A DNA stretch of 64,000 nucleotides from Cardiocondyla obscurior (taxonomy: Eukaryota; Arthropoda; Insecta; Hymenoptera; Formicidae): contig NW_027228824.1 in NCBI RefSeq assembly GCF_019399895.1, positions 1 through 64,000 of the forward strand, in the 5' to 3' direction. The translations under genes were made by a program, and so were the position numbers. Positions 1 to 9,303 of this stretch are shown here, in pieces; the stretch's first letter is position 1; the number at the start of each line of letters is the position of its first letter. The notes below the pieces were generated by a model. It was not told where the DNA came from. It saw only the letters and a list, made by a program, of their open reading frames with translations, and did not search any database.

Positions 1-2475
1 ATTTCGGTCCTACGCCGGTAACGCTCGGCGTAGGACGGCCTCATTATCAAGTGGCGGGATGCCTGCCATAACGGCCGCCGCATCTGCGGCGGTTCTACAG
101 GCGGGCAACCCGCACCGCCACTTTACGCTCCGCCTGCTTAACACTGGCCAGCGCCTTCTTGTTACGCGGCAAGTCGTCCGCCCAGATAGGAGCTCCATAC
201 AGTACAATGGAGCGGACGACAGCCGCGTATAATGACGCCCAGGAGGGGACCACCTGGGGCCTGGGCATAAGGCGGCCTAGTGACATGGCCGCCTTGCCCA
301 TTCTGGGAACCACTTTGGCAAAGTGGCCCGAATACCACTTCCCGTCCAGCGAGGCCCAAGTACTTAATGTTTGGCCCCACCTGGACGGGGACTCCACTAT
401 ATGATTCGGGCTGGGGGAGGCCCAAGAGGCATCGTAGAAGCATGGCCTCTGTCTTGTGGGGCGCTACCTTCAACCCCAGCCCGGATATCACTGACACAAC
501 GATGTCCGTCCCTACCTGCGCCAGGGCGTGGGCCTCGTTCCACCTACCCCGGGCTGTTATCAGGGTGTCATCTGCGTAGCAGATGACGCAGCCCGGGGAA
601 GTGCCGCTCAATACCTTGTCGAACGCGAGATTCCACAGCAGGGGGCCTAACACTGACTCCTGCGGAACCTCGCGCTCGACCTCCATCACAACAGGGCGCC
701 TGTCCCGGTTGACATAGGACAGGCGCCGCTTATCCAAGTATTGGCCCACTACCCGGCGCGCGGGGAGACCAGTGCCCAGGGCCTCCCCAATCTTCACGGG
801 AGGGTGTTGAAGGCGTTCGCAATGTCCAACGATACCGCCAACAACACCCTCCTCCTTCGGTGGATTCCGCGAGGGATCGGTGATGCTATAGCATCTATTG
901 TCGATCTTCTCGCGGAATCCAAACTGCGCTCCTGCAGCGCTATTCTCTCTGTGTTATCTCCCGGACAAGGCGGCCGGCGATAATTCGCTCGAAGAGCTTA
1001 CCCGCCTCGTCCAGGAGACATATCGGCCGATATGAGGACGGCTCTCCAACAGGCTTCCCGTCCTTGGGAATAAGGACAAGGGAGGCCGTCCTCCACAGGG
1101 GGAAGATACCTCCTGAAGGAGCGCGTGTACACGCGACAGAGTCTTTGACCCAGTACCCCGGAGGAAGGACTTCACCCGGGACTCCATCTGGTCCCGGGGC
1201 CTTGTTCCTCCGAACTCTCTTAATGGCCTGGGCCAACTCCTCCTCGACCACACTGTGGTCGGCGTTCACTCCGGACAGGGAACACCCATAGGCACGGGCC
1301 CCTGCCGAATTCGTTCCCCGTTTCTGGGGGAAGAGCGACGCACTATCTCTCGACCACAGCGGGGTCGAGGGCTGTCGCTGGAGGACCTCGGGGCGCAATC
1401 GTCCAGTGACGATCTTGTACGGGCGCCCCCAGGGTCCTCTTCACTGACGCCATCAGTGCGTCCCACGCGGCTCCTTTGGCGGCTCTTATTGCCGCCTTAA
1501 GGGCCCGGCGCGCCTCACTGTAAGAGGCGTAGGCGGCCGCAACTGCCTCGGCGGGTTCGTTCCGGCGCCGTCTGGCGCGAAGGAACGCTCGCCGGGCTTG
1601 ACAGAGAGTGGCGTAACGCTATCTCCGTCCACCAATACGCCCCATTATAGGGGTGACCTGTTGCCCGTGGCATGGCGGTGTCGCATGCATCTGACAGGGC
1701 GCTGCAGAGACTCTCCACGTCTTCCAGCGCGTTACTTCTGGGCAGGTCGGTGGGCCAGGTGACCCCCTCCAATGCTGCGGTGAGGAGGTCCCTGTTGAGA
1801 TGACGTATTGCCCACCGCCTCCTACGACACGTCTCCCTGGAAGACGGGAGATCGGGAAGGTGCGACTGGGCTGCGGACAGACTCATGCCGATGTACACAT
1901 GGTCTGATAATGTCTCGCAGCCCGTCAGCACCCTCCAATGCCCGACGAGTCCCTGGGCAGATGAACTTGCCCACGTCAAATCCACAATGGACTCGCCCCG
2001 CCACGCCACAGGTACTCTCGGCCCCCGTTGACAATGAGGAGGCCGAGTGCGGCCGCCCACTCCTCTACCACTTCCTCGCCGGTCTCGGGGGCAACCCCAG
2101 TCGGGGACTTAGCGTTGAAATCCCCAGGAGAACCGGCTGAGGATGCCGGGTTTCACAAAGTTCCCGATCCCTCGAGTCTCGCTTCGTAAGTGGCGAGATC
2201 GAGGGACGGGGACAGATATACCCCGATTATCACGGGTCTAACCCATTGAACGGCCACCCACCCATCCCCGGATGACAGTGGGGAACATGGGTGAGTGTGC
2301 GTCGTCCACGTGATCGCTACGGAGCCTAGAGTGTCCCCAGCCCAACCTGGATGGGGGACGAAGTATGGCTCCGCAGCGATCCCAATACCAAACTTACGCC
2401 CGCCAGGCTATGGATAAAAGGTCTTGTGCCTGGCGGGCGTGATTCAAGTTCGTCTGGAGGATGGCCGTACTAGCC
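1..2475 (-). pseudogene. TE1 ORF2 remnant (endonuclease-reverse transcriptase), frameshifted, 3' truncated by window
   Basis: Fragments in several frames translate to a typical R1-clade ORF2. The endonuclease part (about 1515-2060) shows the IVDLTWAS and ETLSDHVYI motifs (the SDH block). The RT part (940-1398) shows KAPGPDGVPG and the SSYRPICLLDEAGKLFERII block. The palm (162-797) shows VLGPLLWNLAFD and the catalytic ICYADDTL. The N-terminus (LNHARQAQDL) is recognisable near 2440-2470 and is followed at once by a stop. At least three frame changes make the gene inactive. The CCHC tail is outside the window. Confidence 0.88.
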
Positions 2476-2479
2476 ATTG

Positions 2480-4952
2480 GAAGGGCCAGGTACGGTCTCC
2501 TCCAGACACCTGCCCCTTATCCGCCCTCGGTACGCGCTTAGCGCGTTGCTCCTTTGGGGGTCACTTCCGCGATCTCCATCGCTTCGGGGCCACTCCTATC
2601 TGCCTCTTGAGAGGCAACAGTGGCGGGCGTGGTCTTTGCTCCAGATTTAGACCGCGCCCGCTTCTCCTTACTACTTCTTATGACTCCACTGCCCCGCACT
2701 TGTCTAACTTGTGCGGGGCAGGAGTTTCACTCATTTTGTGAGAAGACGGTCGACCCGCCTTCTCACACACCACAATAGGTGGCTCAAGTGGCCACCTGGT
2801 GCCCCTCTCCTCCTGCATCTGAAACAGCATTTGCTGCGGTCAATGGCGGAGGGGCATCTTCCTCACATGCCCCCTGCAAACATTTGTAACATTGCAGGGG
2901 CGCTCATTTAGATTTCCACCTTGGTGGAGATCCACCTACTTTGAGGCGTTTCTTTCGACGCCAATAAGTTGGCCGCTGCAAGGGGGCAACGCACCACTGT
3001 TGTGTACAACCCACTATACGACCCCGCAGCGGTCCAACTTTAATCTCCTTCCTGTCGATGGCTCGATTACCGCATCCGCGACCTCCTCCGTAGTAGCGGA
3101 GTCATCGAGGTCGCGGATTCTTATGTCCGCCATTTTGGAGGGACGCTGGACTCTAACACCCTCTTGTCCCTCCAGCGCCTTCCTCATTGCCTCGGCCAAG
3201 GCATCCGCCTTGGTCGAGTTACCTTCCCCTCCTACCTCATATACTATCGACCCCGTCAAACCACGACGGGATCGAAGTTCCGAGATCCCCAGGCTCTCCA
3301 AGTCTATCTTAGACTTGGCGAGCTTAAGGACCTCCGTGTATCTGCCCGCAGGGCAGGTAACTGTGATGGCCGCGGTGTTCGGCGGCTTCCTCTTCTTCGC
3401 CTTCCTCTTCCTCGTCGTTGGAGGCGGTTGCGCCGGTTGGCGGTCCTTCCCGCGTCCTGAAGGTCCCTCTTAGGGGGCTGGCGTACCTCCGCCTTCTTGG
3501 GTGGAGGTCGTGACGGGATTGGCCAAAGACCTGGCCTTCTTCTCTTTGCGTCCAACCACTTTGGCCCATGCTTCGGCTGGGGCGGAAGTGGCTCACGCAG
3601 AGCTTTGGGAAGCTGTCCTCCTCGATTTTCTAGGCGGTAATGACGTTGTAGGGGAGGCATTAAGGACACGTCTGTGTCGGTCTCCCTTTATTCGCCTTAC
3701 TTCCTTTCCCGCCTCTGGACTTCTTCTTTTTTGGGGTCTGAGATTCAGCCCTTTTATTCGCCCCCTTCTTTGATGCGGGGGGGTCCTTACTTCCACCTTT
3801 TGCTTGAGGAGGGAGGGGGGCAGAGTCCCCGAATTTTCTCCTCAGCCATCTCTCAAAGAGAGAGTCGAGACGGCTCATCATCGCCTCCTCGGCTCTCTAC
3901 TTCTGGTGAGTCGGGAATAATTCTCGACTTCCTTGTATTTGCGGCCTCACTGCCGGGGTTATTCCGATCGCGGGGAGAATTTCTTTCCCCGCGATGTCTT
4001 CCTTTGTGACCCTGCAGTGGCATTGTCCACTGCCTCTACTATTAGGGGGACTTCCTTCCTGATACAACAGGGGAAATAGAGGGGATGTTCTGGAGGTTGG
4101 TAACCCGATGCTCTCCTCTTAGCGCCTTTACTTCCTCGCGCAGGTTTTTATCTCCCTGCGCGCTTGTTCGAGCTCCTGGATAATATAAGGAGCTCGGATC
4201 CTTGTCCCTCTCCGGCTGTTGTTATATTCCGCGTGGAGAGGATGGTCACCGCGGACGCGACAGGCCGATGTCTTGAGGGCCTTCGCCAGCCTCCCTTGAG
4301 TCCTTTGGAGACGCTGGAGACCAAGACTTGTTCCACGTCTTGGAACGCTTGGGACAAAATGTCCCCGGTTGGAGCATTTTTGAGCTCTTCTAAATAATGC
4401 TCCACCGTTTCCTCCGCCGTCTCTCTAATTTTGGGCGGCAAGGGCGTGCAGGGGTCGAGGATATTCCTTTTCTCCTCGAGATCCGCCAGTCTCCGATCCG
4501 CCTCCACTACTCTTAGCTTGGCAGCCGCCAAGCCAACATAATCCCCGGTGTAGGGGACGCCTCTTTTCGCGATCCGATTTAGACGATCCGGACACGTCTA
4601 ACGAGACGTCTGAGTCCTCTGCACCAGACACGAACACGTCGTCCGTGTAAATATCGGCCGTTGTGTTTGACGCGACCGACGGCGACGGTGACGCCCTCCT
4701 AGATTGGTGCCGTCCCATTAAAGGTGAGGGGGAAGGTGATGGCCCCCCCGACCTTGCCCTCATTTGCTTGAAGGACGCGGGGCCTGGTCTATCGGGCCCC
4801 TTCGCAGTCGCTGCTTCTACCGCCCTGCGGCAAACGGTAGGTGGCCCATCGTTGATGACGACGGGAGGGGCTGGGACAGCACCCCTCTCGCCGGTCTCTG
4901 GGGATCCGACCCCTGAGACGGTAAATTCGTCGTCTTTACTGTGCTCTGCCAT
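2480..4952 (-). pseudogene. TE1 ORF1 remnant (gag-like RNA-binding protein)
   Basis: The start is chosen at 4952, where the frame opens with MAEHSKDD, because the Pro/Ser-rich segment that follows aligns with TE2 ORF1 (INDGPPTVC against SNDGPPAAC; DRPGPASFK against DKPGPASSK). Later pieces lie at 4148-4531, 3660-3881 and 3014-3301. The 3014-3301 piece holds the RRM-like block with RSRRGLTGSIVYEVGGE. A damaged zinc knuckle (CYKCLQGGH) is readable near 2885-2915, and a MEIAEV tail near 2570-2590. Several frameshifts separate the pieces, so it is non-functional. Confidence 0.85.
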
Positions 4953-5456
4953 ATTAAATCATTGAAATTTGGTTTGTCTCGGGTTTTCCTTCCCTAGGCC
5001 GGTTGGGTGCCAACCCTGACGAGCCCGGCCTGCCTGATACCAACACCGACCGTCGGGCCCCGCCTCGAATATGTTCGAGCGGCCCTGAACGGTCCACCAA
5101 CTCAAACCACGGCGCGTGAGCCCCGCCTCGGAATACGTCCGAGCGGCTCACGCTCGTACACACCGCTCAAAATGAGCGGGACAGGGGAAGGAAGGGAAAG
5201 GAAAGGAAAAGGAATACACCCCCAACCCCCTAACCCCCAACCCCCACACCACCGCCGGAAGGGAACAAATCCCCTAACGGCCCCGGCAGGCCGGGCGTTT
5301 GAATTCCGGGTCGCCATCCCTTACCACCTTGGGGGGAATAAAACCCACCCTCTCGGCAAAGTGGTTGCCGGGCTCGGGTACCTCGGGACCGCCAAGTCCC
5401 GTACCACAGACCTACACCGACCTAATAAAGGGTCGGCATCTGTGGCCCCTGAGGGA
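4953..5456 (-). promoter_or_regulatory. TE1 5' UTR/leader
   Basis: In element sense the leader ends at the ORF1 start and contains, going upstream: two copies of a short hairpin (CTCGNA...TCGAG type) at 5064-5079 and 5127-5143; a purine/pyrimidine tract; a G-rich tract on the coding strand (5218-5248, four runs of five G); and one copy of the 5' structural module (about 5280-5455). The second hairpin sits inside an outer stem GTGAGCC/GGCTCAC. The terminus reads CCCTCAGGGG in element sense directly after telomeric GGTT plus one extra base. Internal promoters at the 5' end are usual for this class; none is proven here. Confidence 0.6.
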
Positions 5457-5550
5457 AACCTAACCTAACCTAACCTAACCTAACCTAACCTAACCTAACC
5501 TAACCTAACCTAACCTAACCTAACCTAACCTAACCTAACCTAACCTAACC
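5457..5550 (+). repeat. Telomeric (CCTAA)n array between TE1 and TE2
   Basis: About 19 perfect CCTAA units (94 bp). This is the C-rich strand of the TTAGG arthropod telomere repeat. It is bounded on the left by the TE1 5' end and on the right by the TE2 poly(A) tail (T run on this strand), with the break after CC. Confidence 0.97.
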
Positions 5551-6139
5551 TTTTTTTTTTTTTTAACGTGTGGAAATCCTTTTACGGATACCCCGGTTTG
5601 GGAACTCCGGGGTTATGTGGGACTCAGGTCTTATGCAAAGCGCTGCCTACTACCCACTAAAACCACACGGGCGGCCTAGCGCAGGCAATGATAAGCGGGA
5701 GGCACGGGAACTATGATCACAGTGCAAATCCGCACCTCCCGCCCATCGCCAAGACCCCCAGGTGTTAGGGGGTCACTGCCTGGCCGGGGGCCCTTCCTTA
5801 AAGGCTAAGGAAGTCCCCCGGCGCCCGGCCATTGAACTTGGCCGGGCCACCATCCTGTAACTTGACGAGAAGGGGCCACCGCCTTCTCGCCAACGCCCAC
5901 AAGTGGGCGAGGGGGTTGCAGGTGGTTCCCAACCACCTGTGATGCCGCCCTCCACTCCAGAGCATGACCGGCGCCCTAAGGGGGCGAGAAACCTCACCCT
6001 TACGGGAGCTATTGGGTCCCCGCCCCCCCAAGACACCGGCGCTATACGACGCCCTTAGCCCTGAAAAGGGCTAATTGTTGATTGGCCCCTAAAGGGGCCG
6101 ATTCAGTTCGGCCCTGAAAAGGACCATTCCGCCTCAACT
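5551..6139 (-). promoter_or_regulatory. TE2 3' UTR with terminal RNA structure and poly(A)
   Basis: Next to the 14-nt poly(A), CGTGTGG (5567-5573) can pair with CCACACG (5663-5669). The same stem has different but complementary bases in TE3 and TE8. It encloses an inner hairpin (around 5602-5628) and the conserved segment containing CTCAGGTCTTATG. A second stem pairs GCGGGAGG with CCTCCCGC (about 5696-5742). Nearer ORF2, two or three small hairpins of the type GGCCCTNAAAGGGCC lie at about 6048-6125. The role in target-primed reverse transcription is inferred from the known need of R1-clade elements for 3' UTR structure. Confidence 0.7.
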
Positions 6140-9100
6140 TTACACTCGGCGCAGGTGCGCCGCTGTCCCTCGACGGGTGCCTCTTTGTGGCACCTGGGGA
6201 GTCCCACTCCCCTGTTGGGTGGCCGGCGGGGCAATTTCCCCCCGCCGGACCCTCTCATTGGTCTCCTTCTGCGAGATGACTTTCTCGCAGAAGGAGACAA
6301 AGGCCTGCCTTGGCCTCTCTCCCCCCACAACGGCTTTGACTACCGCCGGGAGGGAGAGATTTGAACCTACGGCCGCGACTAATTCGCGCCGCTCATCTAT
6401 AAAGGCCGGGCACTCGGCGAGAGTGTGGTCCGCCGAGTCCCGGTCATTACCGCACTCCCAACAGACGGGAGTGCGCTCCTTACCGATGCGGCACAGGTAG
6501 TCACCAAAAACACCATGTCCGGCGACCACCTGTGCCGCCCTATATGGCAAACCGCCCCTATCTATTACGCCGCCCACCCAATCCTTGAAGCATGGGCGGA
6601 CGGCGTCGATCACCCTCTTTCCTGGGGTGTCAGGGGGCGCAGAAGTAATCTGACGCCCCCATAACTCCAACACTTGGCGCCTCGTGTCACGGCGCAACTT
6701 CTCCGACTGCGCGGCGGTCAACTTCGACCTTTGCCACTGCATAATGGCAGTCCTGCGCCGATATCTTTCGGCGCAGGACTTTGCCTCAAACTCTATTGGC
6801 GGGATGCCCGCCATAATGGCCGCCGCATTAGCGGCTGTCGTACGGTACAGGCGGGCAACCCGCACTGCAAGCCTCCTCTCAGCCTGATGAACGGCTGAGA
6901 GGGCTTATTGCGGCAGGTCGTCCGCCCAAATAGCTGCCCCATAGAGGGCGATAGAGCGGACGGCCGCCGCGTAAAGCTTCCGCACACCTAACAGGGGGCC
7001 CCCAGGTTGGGCATAAGCCTGCCCAAAGTAGCCGCAGCTCGGCTCATCTTGGGAGCTACCCTGGCGAAATGTTCGCCGAATCTCCATCTTCCGTCCAGAG
7101 TGAGACCGAGATATCTAATACTCGGACCCACCTGGACGGAAGTACCACTGACCACAACTGTGGTTGAAGGGGGGCGGCCAATAGAGGCCCCATAAAAATA
7201 AGTGGCCTCAGTTTTCTGGGCCGCCACCTTGAGGCCCAGTCCTTCGATTGTCGCCACCACGGTATGTATGGCGATACCGGCCAGAGAGCGTGCTTCGTCA
7301 ATCAATTCCCGGGCCAGCAAGCGTGTCGTCTGCATAACACGCAACGCTGCAGCCCGGGGAAGTGACACCTCCAGAACTCTATTATACGCGAGGTTCCACA
7401 GTAAGGGCCCAAGACCGACCCTGTGGAACCCCGCGTTCAACACATCTTGAAACACACCGACCGTTACGGTCAGTGTAACTCAACCACCTATCAGACAGGT
7501 ACGAACCAACCACGCGACAAAGGTAGGGAGGAAGGGAAAAGGAAAGAAGGGCCTCCTCTATCTTCTGCCAGGGGAGGGTGTTGAAAGCATTGGCTATGTC
7601 CAATGATACGGCTAACAACACCCCCCCCTCACTAACTGTGGCGTCCGCGAGAGAGCGGACAGATGCTATAGCGTCCAAAGTCGAACGCCCCTCGCGGAAC
7701 CCAAACTGAGCCTGATTAAGCTCCCTTCCTCCCCGTCGCATCTCCTGGACGAGGCGGCCGGCGATGATTCTCTCAAAGAGTTTGCCGACCTCGTCCAGGA
7801 GGCAAATAGGCCTATAAGAAGAAGGCAGGCCGGCTGGCTTACCTTCTTTTGGAAGCAAGACCAGACTGGCCTGCTTCCATACTAAAGGGAATACCCCTTC
7901 CCTTAAAAGTCGAGTATATATCCGACATACCCGGGGAGCCAACAAATCCAAGGACAAGGAGAGGACAACCCCGGGTACGTTGTCTGGCCCGGGTGCCTTA
8001 CGAGGTCTGATCTTCTTGGCCGCATTGGCCAGTTCTTCAGCACCGACTTGGTGTATGGCATCATCCCAGCCCATCGCTGGAGTGCCTATTGGAGTGGACA
8101 CCAAGTGTGTCCTTCTACTACCGTCCGGAGGGAAAAGGACGTCTACCACCTGACCAACAAGGATAGGGTCGAGGGACTCTACTGTTGGAGGAGCCCTGGG
8201 GCGTAGACGGCCGGTTACAATCCTGTAAGGTCGGCCCCAGGGGTCCCCTTCGACTGTATCTAGCAGCTCCTGCCATGCACTCTCCTTTGCACGGCGTATA
8301 GCAGCCCTGAGGAGTCGGCGAGCATTGCCGAACTCCTCGTATGCCGCAGAAACATCTTCTGGGGTAGCACCCCTCCTACGCCGGGCTCGTTGGAACGCCC
8401 GTCTAGCCTGGACGGAGGAACGCCGCAATGTGGCTATGTCCTCCGTCCACCAATATGCCCCTGATGATGGGCGGGGAGTGGCCCGTGGCATGGATGTGTT
8501 ACACGCACTTTCAAGTGCGCCACGGAGCCACTCCACATCTTCCAGCGCGTTTGCCGCTGGGATATCACTGGCCCAGGTTTGGGCCTCCAGGGCCGCGGAG
8601 AGCATGTCCTTGTTGAGGTGGCCAAGGGCCCACCTTGTCTTCCGCGGCCTGCCCCCAGATGACAGGGGGGCAAGTTGGCGGGACGAGGCTGCGGACATGA
8701 TCATTGAGATGTACAAATGATCACTCAATGTCTCGCAGCCCGTCAACACCTGCCAATCACAAACACGCGTGCGTGCAGAGGGGGAAACCCACGTTAAATC
8801 GATCGTGGATTCGCCCCTCCACGCAACGCAAGTGCTCTCGGCTCCTTGGTTGACGATAAGGAGACCGAGAGACGCAGCCCAATCCGCCAACAAAGTCCCA
8901 CGGCGGTCCCATTGAGGGCAGCCCCAATCTGGGGACTTCGCGTTGAAATCCCCGGCTAATAAGATGGGATGGGGAGAGTAGGCCTGAATACAAGTCCCCA
9001 GCCCATTTAATCTGTCTTCAACCTCCGCGAGGCTAAGGGCTGGGGATAGATAAACGCCAATAATGAAGGCGTCCTCCCATTTTACACATACCCACCCGTT

Positions 9101-9301
9101 GCCCGATGTAACAGGGGCACACGGGCGGGTATGGACCGTCCACGTGATGGCCGCGGAGCCGGAAAGGTCCCCAGCCCAGCAGGGATGCTGGGGGGGGATG
9201 AAGTATGGCTCCGCGGCAATACCAATTCCGCAACCACGCTCGGCAAGAGTGTGCACGAAAAGATCCTGTGCCTGCCGGGCGTGGTTGAGATTCGCCTGCA
9301 A
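6140..9301 (-). pseudogene. TE2 ORF2: endonuclease-reverse transcriptase, frameshifted
   Basis: The first part (7382-9301) encodes the endonuclease (AEPYFIPP; AGDFNAKSPDWG; STIDLTWVS; ETLSDHLYI) and the first RT blocks (KAPGPDNVPG; PSSYRPICLLDE; VSLDIANAFNTLPW). A one-base loss in the codons for GVPQGS near 7410 shifts the frame. The palm continues at 6988-7455, but the YADD triplets lie one frame off their flanks. Another shift occurs at a G/C run near 7005, and an in-frame stop lies at 6905-6907. The last part (6140-6865) ends with CWECGNDRDSADHTLAEC, the C-terminal CCHC motif. There is no clear ATG: the frame is open just after the ORF1 stop, where the sequence reads TAATATTG, perhaps a mutated TAATG. 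Confidence 0.9.
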
Positions 9302-9303
9302 TA

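Larger units (their letters stand above)
1..5456 (-). mobile_element. TE1: decayed R1-clade (SART/TRAS-like) telomeric retrotransposon, 3' end outside window
   Basis: Remnant of a non-LTR retrotransposon read on the minus strand. It holds a 5' leader (4953-5456), a broken ORF1 (about 2480-4952) and a broken ORF2 (1 to about 2475). The ORF2 C-terminus and 3' UTR lie left of position 1. Its 5' terminus abuts a (CCTAA)n array at 5457, as expected for a telomere-targeted insertion. ORF1 and leader resemble TE2 and TE8, so the three form one group. Many frameshifts and stops make it the most decayed element here, probably an old insertion. Confidence 0.9.

Noticed and set aside
5390..5456. HDV-like ribozyme in the 5' module of TE1, TE2 and TE8
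   Set aside because: The CCTCAGG and CCACAGA stems form, but there is no 3-bp P3 with a UCCUCGU-type loop next to the P1 3' strand and no CNRA strand; it looks like a different structure.
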